A stretch of 12,115 nucleotides of DNA from the NCBI GenBank assembly GCA_046566095.1, contig JBKHXI010000178.1, positions 1 to 12,115 on the forward strand, given 5' to 3'. Position 1 is the stretch's first letter; each line of letters begins with the position of its first letter. Source of the stretch: CAMPJU01 sp046566095. Lineage in GTDB: Bacteria; Pseudomonadota; Gammaproteobacteria; Xanthomonadales; Xanthomonadaceae. A program made the position numbers and the translations under genes. The notes under the pieces are model-generated. The model was not told the origin of the DNA. It ran no database searches and saw nothing but the letters and a program-made list of their open reading frames with translations. Shown one piece after another: positions 1 to 7,229 of the stretch.

Positions 1-416
1 CGCCGCAGTGGTGGGGCAACCTGAACGTCGGTTCGCAGCATTTCGGCGACACCTCCGACTACCTGGCGCCGGGCGAGTCCTTCCGCGAGTTCAACCCCGG
101 GCTGGGCGTGGAAGTGCAGTGGCAGCCGGCGCACGCGCTCGCCGCCGGCTACTTCCTCAATTCGCTGGACGAGGACTCGTTCTACGCGGTCTACCACTTC
201 ACCCCGATCCCGCTCGGGCGCTTCGTGCGGGTCGGCGCGTTCGGCGGCGTGGTCACCGGCTACCCGGGCTACAACGACGGCGGCCCGGGGCCGGCCGGCG
301 GGCTGATCGGCAAGATCGAGGGCGAACGCTTCGGCGCCAACCTGATCCTGCTGCCGCCGCTGAAGAACGTCACCCCCAGCACCCTCGGCCTGCAGCTCAA
401 GTACCGCTTCCGCTGA
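1..416 (+). CDS. 3' end of a probable outer-membrane beta-barrel protein (partial)
   Basis: The frame is open from the left edge (first full codon at base 3) and stops with TGA at 414-416, giving about 137 C-terminal residues. No start is in the window. The visible protein has alternating hydrophobic and polar stretches with many Gly, Tyr and Phe (around residues 35-50, WQPAHALAAGYFLNS, then YAVYHFTPIPLG and VRVGAFGGVVTGY). It ends in LQLKYRFR. Amphipathic strands closed by an aromatic-rich last strand are typical of outer-membrane beta-barrels, although here the final residue is Arg after Phe rather than the aromatic itself. I do not recognise the family; a PagP-like or other small barrel is possible but not shown. 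The gene converges with the glycosyltransferase on the other strand, 28 bases away, with a REP hairpin in between that may end both transcripts. Other frames in this stretch are shadows. Confidence 0.7.
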   Translation, partial: PQWWGNLNVGSQHFGDTSDYLAPGESFREFNPGLGVEVQWQPAHALAAGYFLNSLDEDSFYAVYHFTPIPLGRFVRVGAFGGVVTGYPGYNDGGPGPAGGLIGKIEGERFGANLILLPPLKNVTPSTLGLQLKYRFR

Positions 417-422
417 GGCGGC

Positions 423-448
423 GCGGGATCGCGCCCAAGGGGCGCTAC
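423..448 (-). repeat. Decayed REP hairpin between convergent genes
   Basis: Bases 431-445 form a perfect hairpin, GCGCCC-AAG-GGGCGC. The surrounding 26 bases match the reverse-oriented REP of the array at 10352-10606, apart from one missing base near 427/428 and three missing bases (of CTCCTAC) near 446. It sits between the TGA of the plus-strand gene and the end of the minus-strand glycosyltransferase. The GTAG head of the REP, read on the minus strand, supplies the TAG stop of that gene (447-445). A role as a bidirectional transcript end or mRNA stabiliser is inferred from position; there is no U-tract. Confidence 0.75.
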
Positions 449-1362
449 GGCGAGCGGCGGCTGCGCGCCCAGGCGCGGGCGGCGGCCAGCGGGAATCGCG
501 CCCAGATCGTCGCCAGCACCGCCATGCGCAGCAGCGGGCCATGTCGCGGCGCCTCGAACTTCTCGAACCAGCGCCACAGGCCGCGGTGCTTGTGCCATTC
601 GACGAACACCGGGCGCGAACGCGAGGACACGCCCCGCAGGTGCAACACCCGCACGTCGTTGGCCACCAGCACCCGCGCCCCGGCCGCGCGCGCGCGGCGG
701 CACAGGTCCAAGTCCTCGGCATGCAGCCGGTAGCCCTCGTCGAAACCGCCGATGCGATCGAACAGCGCCCGCGGCAGCAGCATCAGCGCGCCCGAGACCG
801 CGTCCACCGGCTGCAGCGCGCGGGCCTCGTCCGCCGCGACCGCCAGCCGGGTGGCGCGCGCCGGGCTGCGCAGCATCGCCGCGAAGTCCGGGTCGCGGCG
901 GCGGGCGGCGGCGTCGCGCCTGCCCGCCTCGTCCACCAGGTCCGCGCCCAGCAGCGCCTCGCCGCCCAGCCCGGCGGCATGCGCGCGCAGCCGCGCCAGG
1001 TCGCCGGGGCCGACCAGGCAGTCCGGGTTGACGAAGGCCAGCCAGGGCGGTTCTGGCCCGAGCGCCGCCACGCCCTGGTTGCAGGCCGTCGCGAACCCCG
1101 GGTTGTCGGGGTTGGCGACGAAGCGCAGCCGCGGATCGGCGCTGGCATGGCGCTGCACCACCGCCATGGTCTCGTCGTCGGAACCGTTGTCGACCACCCG
1201 GATCGCGGCCACACCGGCGGCGGCGCGCAGCCGCGACAGGCAGTCGCCGATGCTGCGCGCGCTGCGATGGGTGACCACCACCACGCCCAGGTCCGCGGCC
1301 GGGCCGCCGCCGGGCGGCGCTGGCTGCCCGGTCCGGACCGCGCCGTCGACGCCGCCGCTCAT
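445..1362 (-). CDS. GT2 family glycosyltransferase, rhamnosyltransferase (WbbL/RfbF)-like
   Basis: A 305-residue inverting-type GT-A glycosyltransferase that should move a sugar from a nucleotide-sugar to a glycan or lipid acceptor on the cytoplasmic face of the membrane. Family 2 motifs appear in order: VVTHRS (29-34), VVDNGSDD (56-63), NPDNPGFATACNQG (84-97, nucleotide-binding region), FVNPDC (110-115, the DXD-equivalent), VSGALML (189-195), GGFDEGY (205-211) and HAEDLDLC (214-221, with the ED pair of the presumed catalytic base). A hydrophobic C-terminal segment around 280-300 may bind the membrane. The ATG overlaps the TGA of the upstream gene as ATGA (1362-1359), so the pair is translationally coupled. 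The motif set matches bacterial rhamnosyltransferases best, but the donor and acceptor cannot be read from sequence. The TAG stop lies inside a REP remnant, so the last residues may have been altered by that insertion. Confidence 0.9.
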   Translation of the reverse strand: MSGGVDGAVRTGQPAPPGGGPAADLGVVVVTHRSARSIGDCLSRLRAAAGVAAIRVVDNGSDDETMAVVQRHASADPRLRFVANPDNPGFATACNQGVAALGPEPPWLAFVNPDCLVGPGDLARLRAHAAGLGGEALLGADLVDEAGRRDAAARRRDPDFAAMLRSPARATRLAVAADEARALQPVDAVSGALMLLPRALFDRIGGFDEGYRLHAEDLDLCRRARAAGARVLVANDVRVLHLRGVSSRSRPVFVEWHKHRGLWRWFEKFEAPRHGPLLRMAVLATIWARFPLAAARAWARSRRSP

Positions 1363-2342
1363 GCCCGCTCCGCGGACGCGGCGGACGCGGCATCGGCGTC
1401 CTGCGCGGGCGCGGCGGCCGCCTCCGGCGGGCGCGGGCGGGCCGGGTCCGGGGCGGTCGCCGGGCCGGCATCCGCGGAGCCGGCGTCCGGTTCCGGGAAC
1501 AGCTCCGCCTGCGGACCGGCCGCCTCGAGCGCGGCCAGCCGCGCGGACAGTTCCGCGCGCAGCGGCCGCAGCGGATCGTCCATCAGGAACCGCGCCAGCC
1601 GCGCGTGCCAGTCCGGCCAGCGCGCGGCCAGCAGGTCCAGGTCGCCCTCGCAGGCCACGCCCTCGCGGGTCCGGGCCACGAAGGCGGTGTCGCACAGCGC
1701 ATTGCGCCAACCCAGCCCGGCCAGTCGCAGCGACAGGTCGATGAGCGCCGCGTACCAGGAGCCGCAGCTCTCGGTGTCCAGCCCGCCCGCCCGGTTGCGG
1801 GCGCTGCCGCGCAGCGCGACCGCATGCCCCACCGCCGCGGGCAGTTCCGGGTGTCGCGCGGGCATGGCCGCGGCGGCGCGGGCGATGGCGACCGGGTCCG
1901 GAGGCTCGAGGATCTCGCCGATCCGCGGCCAGGACGCGGCCTCGCCGGCATTGCTCCAGGGCGTGGCGGTGGCGATGGCCGCATCCCGCTCCAGGCAGGC
2001 GGCCAGCTGTTGCAGCCAGCCCGGGGTCGGCGCGGCGTCGGGCGCGAGCACCACCACGTCGGCATCGCCGCAGGCCCCCAGCGCCTCGTCCAGGTGCGCC
2101 GCCTCGCCCACCGCGCGCTGGCGGCGGGTGTGGTGCGCCTGCAGCCGGGTGCGCGCCAGCCAGCGCTCGACGATGGCCAGACCGCGCGGGCCGGCCTGGG
2201 CGTCGTCGGCCAGCCACACCCGGGTGCCGGCGGGGGTGGCGGCATCGAGCGCGGCCAGGCAGGCGTCGAGCGCGTCGTCATCGGGGCCCAGCGGCAGCAG
2301 CACCACCGGCAGCGCGTCCACGGCGGCGGGCGCGGCGGCCAC
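1359..2342 (-). CDS. Degenerate glycosyltransferase family 2-like protein
   Basis: A 327-residue protein beginning with GTG (2342-2340), three bases after the gspD stop. The first 140 residues have the layout of a GT2 domain: a beta-strand VVLLPLG (13-19), LADDAQAG (44-51) where a D-x-S/D motif is expected, LAPDAAPTPGWL (99-110) where NSDxxxPxGWL is usual, and ATATPWSNAGE (124-134), which resembles the TPxSN motif of some GT2 proteins. The metal-binding DXD is not evident (PDAA), and I see no clear ED base motif. It may therefore be a weakly conserved transferase, have unusual chemistry, or be a non-catalytic partner of the next gene, to which it is coupled by an ATGA overlap. Residues from about 270 to the end are Ala/Pro/Asp-rich and probably disordered. 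There is no strong Shine-Dalgarno before the GTG, so reinitiation after gspD is likely. The glycosyltransferase fold is fairly likely; activity is uncertain. Confidence 0.75.
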   Translation of the reverse strand: MAAAPAAVDALPVVLLPLGPDDDALDACLAALDAATPAGTRVWLADDAQAGPRGLAIVERWLARTRLQAHHTRRQRAVGEAAHLDEALGACGDADVVVLAPDAAPTPGWLQQLAACLERDAAIATATPWSNAGEAASWPRIGEILEPPDPVAIARAAAAMPARHPELPAAVGHAVALRGSARNRAGGLDTESCGSWYAALIDLSLRLAGLGWRNALCDTAFVARTREGVACEGDLDLLAARWPDWHARLARFLMDDPLRPLRAELSARLAALEAAGPQAELFPEPDAGSADAGPATAPDPARPRPPEAAAAPAQDADAASAASAERA

Positions 2343-2345
2343 GCC

Positions 2346-4619
2346 TCAGCGTTGCTTGGGCTGGGTCGTCACCCGCAGCGGTTCCATGGCGCGGAAGCGG
2401 CGGCCGTACTCGTCGGTGAGATTGCGCGCCTCCATCGGGTCGCGGATCACCCGCGGGGTCAGCAGCACGATCACCTCGCTGCGTTCGGTGCGCGAGGTCT
2501 GGGTGCCGAACAGGCCGCCGATCACCGGGATCCGGCTCAGGCCCGGCAGGCCGGAGGAGCCGCGGCTGATGCCGTCCTGGATCAGGCCGGCGAGCATCAC
2601 CGTCTCGCCGCTCTGGATCGCGGCCTCGGTCTTGAGCCGGCGGGTGTTGATGCGCACGTTGCCGTTCGGGTCCGGGTCGCCGCCGGGCGAGCTGACCTCC
2701 TGGACGATGTCCAGGAACACCATGCCGTCGCGGGTCACCCGCGGGCGCACCTTGAGGATGGTGCCGGTGTCCAGGTACTGGACCTGGCTGATGGTGCCGT
2801 CGCCGCCGCCGCCGATCGGGTTGAACGAGACCGAGGAGATCGGGATCCGGCTGCCGACGTTGAAGGTCGCCTCGGCGTTGTTGCGGACCATCACCGACGG
2901 GGTCTGCAGCAGGCGCACGTCGGTGACCTGGTCCAGGGCGTTGATCACCGCCAGCGCGTTGCGGCCGAGGAAGGTCCAGGTCAGGCCGCCGCTGACCGAG
3001 CCGTCGCTGCCGACGCTGATGCCGCCGACGCTGCCGGCGATGTCGGTCCAGCCGTTGCGGTTGCGCGCCTGCTCGCGCAGGGTCGGGTCCGGGATCGCGT
3101 TCTCGAAGAACCAGTTGACGCCGTAGCGCAGGTCGCCGTTGAGCGCGACCTCGGCCACCTGGGCCTCGATGTGGACCTGCATCGGCATCACGTCCAGGCG
3201 CTCGACCACCTCGCGGATCGAGCGCCAGGCGCTGGGCGTGGCCCGCACCAGCAGGGTGTTGGTCTCCTCGACCGCGGACACGCCGACCCGGTCGCCGTCG
3301 ACCTCCAGGGTCACCGTGCCGTCGCCGCCGCGGTTCTGGTTGAGTTGCAGGCTGCCCTGCCCCAGCCCGCCGGCGCCCGCGCCGCCGCCGACCGGGGCGC
3401 TGCTGTCGCGCCCGCCGACACCGCCGTCCTGGATGGTGGTCGATTCCAGCCCCGGCATCAGCGACGGCGCGCCGCCGGCGCCGCGGCCGCCACCGCTGCC
3501 GCCGAAGACCTCGGCCAGACGCTCGGCCAGGTCCAGCGCGCGCACGTACTTGAGCTCGTAGGAGAACAGCTGCGCGGCGCCACCGGCCCCGTCGATCCGG
3601 TCCAGCCACATCTGGATGTCGTCCAGGTAGTCCGGCTGCGGGGTGATCACCAGCACCGCGTTGGCGCCCTCCAGCGGCATGAACCGGAACATCCCGGCCA
3701 CCGGCGAGGCGCTCTGCTCGCCGAACACTTTCTCCAGGTCCGCCACCACCTGGGTGGCCTTGCCCGAGCGCAGCGGGAACACGCCGACCGACATGCCGCT
3801 GAGCCAGTCGACGTCGAAGATCTCGATGGTGCGCAGGTAGTTCTGCAGCTCGGCGCGGGTGCCGGCGATGGTGATCAGGTTGCGCGCCGGATCGGTGGCC
3901 ACGATCGCGTTGGGGCGGGCGTAGGGCTCGAGCACCTTCTTCATCTCCTCGGCGGAGATGTAGCGCAGCGGCACCACCCGCGACTCGAAGCCGCGCGCGG
4001 TGGCGGCCGGCGCGGTACTCGGGGCGACGCTGCCGGCCAGGGCCTGATCGGCCGGCACGATGTTGTAGCGGCCGTCGCTGTAGACCATGCGCGCGTTGTT
4101 CCAGCCCAGCACCATCTCCAGCAGGCTCAGCGCCTGGGCCGGGGTCACCGGCTGCGGGGTGGCCAGGGTCACCGTGCCCTGCACGCCCGGCGCGATCATG
4201 TAGTTCTGGCCGAGCATGTCGCCGAGGATCGCCTTGACCACGGCGTGCAGCGCCTCGCCCTCGAAGTTCAGGCGGACCGCGCCGCTGCTGCCGCCGATAT
4301 CCGGGCGCGGCGCGGCGGCGGCGGAACGGTTGATCACCTGGCCGGTGCCGCGCCGGACCTGGGCGCGCGGTTCGCCGGCGGCCGGGTCCTCCAGCGCGAC
4401 CGTTCGCACCTGGCCGTCGACGATGACCGTGGTGGTCGCGGCCGGTGCCGCCGCCGGGGTCCCCGCGACCGGCGCGCGCGTCACGTTGCCCTCGCGGGCG
4501 ATCTCGGGGCCGGGCATCGTCGTGCAGGCGGACACGAAGGCGCCGAGTGCGAGCCCGGCCAGGCGGCCGCGCAGGCGGGCGGCGGCGGGCCGGGAAACGG
4601 TACGGGGGCTTGGCTTCAT
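2346..4619 (-). CDS. gspD: GspD/XpsD type II secretion secretin, lipoprotein form
   Basis: The outer-membrane secretin, a multimeric gated channel through which folded exoproteins leave the periplasm. It has 757 residues. The N-terminus has a basic stretch, a hydrophobic core and a lipobox VSAC with Cys32, followed by TT (no Asp at +2, so outer-membrane sorting is expected). Visible domains are N0 at about 115-190, N1 at 215-275, N2 at 278-345, N3 at 352-478 with a long Gly-rich insertion (373-435), and the secretin barrel at about 480-725 with QVHIEAQVAEV, VGSRIPI (588-594) and SRIPVIGGLFG (695-705). A short C-terminal tail follows. I recall XpsD of Xanthomonas also being fatty-acylated, which would let the secretin carry its own outer-membrane targeting signal; no pilotin gene is in the window. 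The start was chosen at the ATG ten bases after the gspN stop because it gives the signal peptide; the frame is open further upstream only as gspN shadow. Confidence 0.97.
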   Translation of the reverse strand: MKPSPRTVSRPAAARLRGRLAGLALGAFVSACTTMPGPEIAREGNVTRAPVAGTPAAAPAATTTVIVDGQVRTVALEDPAAGEPRAQVRRGTGQVINRSAAAAPRPDIGGSSGAVRLNFEGEALHAVVKAILGDMLGQNYMIAPGVQGTVTLATPQPVTPAQALSLLEMVLGWNNARMVYSDGRYNIVPADQALAGSVAPSTAPAATARGFESRVVPLRYISAEEMKKVLEPYARPNAIVATDPARNLITIAGTRAELQNYLRTIEIFDVDWLSGMSVGVFPLRSGKATQVVADLEKVFGEQSASPVAGMFRFMPLEGANAVLVITPQPDYLDDIQMWLDRIDGAGGAAQLFSYELKYVRALDLAERLAEVFGGSGGGRGAGGAPSLMPGLESTTIQDGGVGGRDSSAPVGGGAGAGGLGQGSLQLNQNRGGDGTVTLEVDGDRVGVSAVEETNTLLVRATPSAWRSIREVVERLDVMPMQVHIEAQVAEVALNGDLRYGVNWFFENAIPDPTLREQARNRNGWTDIAGSVGGISVGSDGSVSGGLTWTFLGRNALAVINALDQVTDVRLLQTPSVMVRNNAEATFNVGSRIPISSVSFNPIGGGGDGTISQVQYLDTGTILKVRPRVTRDGMVFLDIVQEVSSPGGDPDPNGNVRINTRRLKTEAAIQSGETVMLAGLIQDGISRGSSGLPGLSRIPVIGGLFGTQTSRTERSEVIVLLTPRVIRDPMEARNLTDEYGRRFRAMEPLRVTTQPKQR

Positions 4620-4629
4620 CGTCTGCACT

Positions 4630-5433
4630 CTAACGGGTCCGGGGCTCGGGCTGCGACGGCGGGTTGGCCTGCCCTTGCTGTTGCTGCGCCTCGCGCCGCA
4701 GCTGCGCGCGGCGCGCCTCGATCCGTCGCCGGATCGCCTCCATCTGGTCCTCGGGCGTGGCGACCGTCTCGGCCTGGCCGGCGGCCGCCGACGGCGGCGG
4801 CGCGGGCGCGACGATGCCGGCATCGGATCCGGCCACGGCCGGCCCCTGCGGACCGGGCCGCTCGGGCCCGGCGGACTCGACCGCGGCCGGCTCGCGCGCG
4901 GAGGTGCGGACCGCGGTCGGCGCCATGCCGCCGCTGCCGTCCCAGTTGCGCAGATCCAGCGCCCGGGTGCCGTCCGGACCCTCGAACACGGCGCTGCGCG
5001 GATGCAGCTCCACCAGCCGCCAGGCACCCAGGTCGCGCGGCGATTCGCCGACCCGGATCCGCTCCGGCTCGCCGCCGCCGGTGGGCTGCAGCACCGCCAT
5101 CTGCAGCGAGGGGCCCAGCAGCACCCCGGTCAGCACGTATTCGAAGCTGCGCTGCTCGCCCGGTTGGTCGGGCTGCTGGAGCGAGAAGGGCTGCGGGCGC
5201 CGGTCGCTGGTGAACAGGGGGCGCTCGCCGACCTGGGCGTACTGCGCCAGCGGCCCCAGCGGCGGTTCGGCCGGCGGCGCCGGTCGCGGCAACGGCGCGG
5301 CGCCGGCGGCATCGTCCGGCAGCGGTGCGATCCGGCCGCCCATGCCGGCCAGCGCCAGCACCCAGGTGGCCAGCGCCCAGCCGGCCACGGTGGCCAACAG
5401 CCAGGTACGCGGGCCGGCGTCGTCAAGGCGCAC
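4630..5433 (-). CDS. gspN: GspN/XpsN, GspC-like connector of the type II secretion system
   Basis: A 267-residue bitopic inner-membrane protein, the Xanthomonas-type functional counterpart of GspC that joins the inner-membrane platform to the secretin. It has a short cytoplasmic N-terminus, one membrane segment (about 11-31) and a Pro/Ala-rich linker (37-63). A homology-region-like domain follows (about 68-163), starting at RPLFTSDRRP (71-80) and including LTGVLLGPSLQMAVLQ (101-116). The C-terminal part (165-267) is Pro/Ala-rich and ends in a charged, Gln-rich helix (229-255) that could be a coiled coil; no PDZ domain is visible. The GTG start (5433-5431) lies eleven bases inside gspM, indicating coupling. 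The gene order M-N-D is that of xps. General databases may name it GspC or GspN; these are unrelated to the GspN of Klebsiella-type systems. Confidence 0.9.
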   Translation of the reverse strand: MRLDDAGPRTWLLATVAGWALATWVLALAGMGGRIAPLPDDAAGAAPLPRPAPPAEPPLGPLAQYAQVGERPLFTSDRRPQPFSLQQPDQPGEQRSFEYVLTGVLLGPSLQMAVLQPTGGGEPERIRVGESPRDLGAWRLVELHPRSAVFEGPDGTRALDLRNWDGSGGMAPTAVRTSAREPAAVESAGPERPGPQGPAVAGSDAGIVAPAPPPSAAAGQAETVATPEDQMEAIRRRIEARRAQLRREAQQQQGQANPPSQPEPRTR

Positions 5434-6040
5434 CGGGCACCCCCGCGCCGGCCACCGCCGGGTTCAGGTAACCGGACAGCTCGAAGCTCACGTCCAGGCC
5501 GCCGTCGCCGCGGCCGCCGCCGAGGAACACCCGGTGCTGCGCGACCAGGTTGAGGTTGTCGACGAACAGGCGCGGGCTGCCGCTCTCGAGCGCATGCAGC
5601 ACCGCCGCCAGCTCCGGGTTGCCGCACTGCAGGCGCACCTGCACCGTGACCCGGGGGTAGGCCTGGTCGCGGCGGGTGTCGGGCATCGGCGCGCGGTTGG
5701 TGATGGCGCAGGCGGCGTTGCCGGGGCTGGCCTGGGCGACCACGGTCTCCAGCACCTGCACCAGGCCGGCGGTGGCCAGCTCCGCCGAGCCCTCGGTCAG
5801 GAAGCCGGGGTTGCGGGCCTGCAGCGCCTGCGCCTCGGTCAGCGCCTCCTGCACCTGTGGGGCCTGCTGCAGCTGGGTGCGGATCCGCAGTTCACGCTCG
5901 CGCAGGGCCTCGATGCGCTGCTGCTCGGCCCGCATCGGCACGGTCCACCACGGATGCAGCAGCACCAGGTAGGCCAGCGCCAGCAGCGCCAGCAGCAGGC
6001 CCAGGGCCAGCCAGCGGTCGCGGTCAGCGGGCTGCGCCAC
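5423..6040 (-). CDS. gspM: GspM/XpsM inner-membrane platform protein
   Basis: A 205-residue bitopic protein of the secretion platform that partners GspL and helps place GspE at the membrane. Seen in the sequence: a short cytoplasmic end, one membrane helix (about 10-29, ending in HPWW), a charged Gln/Glu/Arg-rich helix likely to be a coiled coil (36-75), then a periplasmic ferredoxin-like domain (about 85-192), including RVTVQVRLQCGNPELAAVLH (130-149) and LFVDNLNL (158-165). The GTG start (6040-6038) overlaps the end of gspL by 17 bases; there is no in-frame ATG that would keep the membrane segment. The sequence resembles the XpsM-type rather than the enterobacterial PulM-type. The final residues (195-205) are Ala/Gly/Pro-rich. 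Confidence 0.92.
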   Translation of the reverse strand: MAQPADRDRWLALGLLLALLALAYLVLLHPWWTVPMRAEQQRIEALRERELRIRTQLQQAPQVQEALTEAQALQARNPGFLTEGSAELATAGLVQVLETVVAQASPGNAACAITNRAPMPDTRRDQAYPRVTVQVRLQCGNPELAAVLHALESGSPRLFVDNLNLVAQHRVFLGGGRGDGGLDVSFELSGYLNPAVAGAGVPGAP

Positions 6041-7229
6041 CGGCGGCCTCCGTCGTGGGCGCGGCGGCCGGCGCGCGCCGGCCCAGTTCCGCGGTCAGGG
6101 TGAAGCGGTCGCGGCCGCTGCGCGGATCCGGCTGCAGCGCGCCGGTCAGGGCCGGGGCGCGCCACAGCTCCGCGCCTTCCAGGCGGCGCACCAGCGAGGA
6201 CGCCTCCCCGCTCAGGCCGATGATCAGCAGCCGCTCGCCCTCGATCGAGACCTTCTCCAGGTAGGTGTTGTCGGGCAGCCGGCGCGCCAGTTCGTCGAGC
6301 ACCGCGACCGCGGGCGGGCGTTCGGCGCGGGCGCGGTCGAGATAGGCCTGGCCCTCGACGATCGCCTGCAGCTGCTGGCGCTGCATGGCCACCCGCCGCG
6401 CCTGCTCGGCCTGCGGCGCCAGCGCCTGCTCGAAGGCGTCGGCGGCGTCGCGGCGGTTGTCCAGCAGCTGCCACAGGGCCGCGGCCAGCGCCACCAGCGC
6501 CACCGCACCCAGGGCCAGGTTCCAGCCGCGCCAGGGGTCGGCCACGCCGCGCCGCTCGCCGGCGGGCAGCAGGTTCACGCCCAGCGGCACGCCGTCCGCG
6601 CCGGCCACGTCGATCCCCGCCAGGGTCCGCGACAGCGCCCCCAGCGCCTGCCGGCGCGCGGCCAGCGCGGCCAGCGGCACCGCCACCAGTTCCACGTCGA
6701 TCTGGCTGTCGCCGCGCCGCCCCAGCACGCGCGCGTCGAACGCCACCTGGTCGGCGGCGAACGGCGTCTGCCGGTCGATCTCGAAACGCAGCACTTCGTG
6801 CAGCCGGTCGCCGGCGGCCGCCGGCAGCACCAGGCGCCGCCGCAGCGCGCTGGCGGCAGGCAGCAGCAGCCAGCGCGGCAGGTCGGCCAGCGCCGGCGCC
6901 AGCACCGGCGCCAGCGGGTCGTCGTCGGCCGCGGCCACGTAGTCCAGCGCGGTTTCCGGCTGCGGTTCGGGCAGGGGCAGGCTGCCCAGGTCGCGCAGCT
7001 CGCCGTCGTCCTGCAGGCGCAGCTGCAACATGCGCGTGCCCGAGCCGTCGTCGGCCGCGGACAGGTCCGGCGCGAGCAGCAGGCGGCCGCGGTCCAGGCC
7101 GAACAGCGCACGCCAGCGCCGTGGCAGCCAGGCCGCGAGCGAACGGCCCCACCATGCGAGGAAGCCGCCCGTGCCCGGACCCAGCCGGGCACCGACCCGT
7201 CCCAGCCGGGCGCGCAGCGGCATGCTCAC
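6024..7229 (-). CDS. gspL: GspL/XpsL platform protein with PilN-like C-terminus
   Basis: A 401-residue platform protein that recruits the GspE ATPase on the cytoplasmic side and pairs with GspM through its membrane and periplasmic parts. The cytoplasmic domain (about 40-215) contains VLRFEIDRQTPFAADQV (146-162), a conserved stretch in this subfamily. LGVNLLPAGERR (216-227) is the PilN-type motif. A membrane helix spans about 236-256, followed by a charged helix (258-305) and a small periplasmic domain (306-382). I chose the GTG at 7229 rather than the ATG at 7223: AGGAGG lies 10 bases upstream of the GTG (16 from the ATG), and the GTG overlaps the gspK stop as GTGA, as at neighbouring junctions. 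The GspL-PilN layout differs from the longer enterobacterial GspL. Confidence 0.92.
   Translation of the reverse strand: MSMPLRARLGRVGARLGPGTGGFLAWWGRSLAAWLPRRWRALFGLDRGRLLLAPDLSAADDGSGTRMLQLRLQDDGELRDLGSLPLPEPQPETALDYVAAADDDPLAPVLAPALADLPRWLLLPAASALRRRLVLPAAAGDRLHEVLRFEIDRQTPFAADQVAFDARVLGRRGDSQIDVELVAVPLAALAARRQALGALSRTLAGIDVAGADGVPLGVNLLPAGERRGVADPWRGWNLALGAVALVALAAALWQLLDNRRDAADAFEQALAPQAEQARRVAMQRQQLQAIVEGQAYLDRARAERPPAVAVLDELARRLPDNTYLEKVSIEGERLLIIGLSGEASSLVRRLEGAELWRAPALTGALQPDPRSGRDRFTLTAELGRRAPAAAPTTEAAGGAAR

Noticed and set aside
541..3126. An 861-codon plus-strand open frame antisense to the glycosyltransferases and gspD
   Set aside because: Same cause; composition is low-complexity, and the minus-strand genes have clear motifs.
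1605..5213. A 1202-codon open frame on the plus strand, antisense to gspD and its neighbours
   Set aside because: It is an Ala/Arg/Gly-rich shadow caused by the very GC-rich third codon positions of the minus-strand genes. It has no family features and crosses four real genes.
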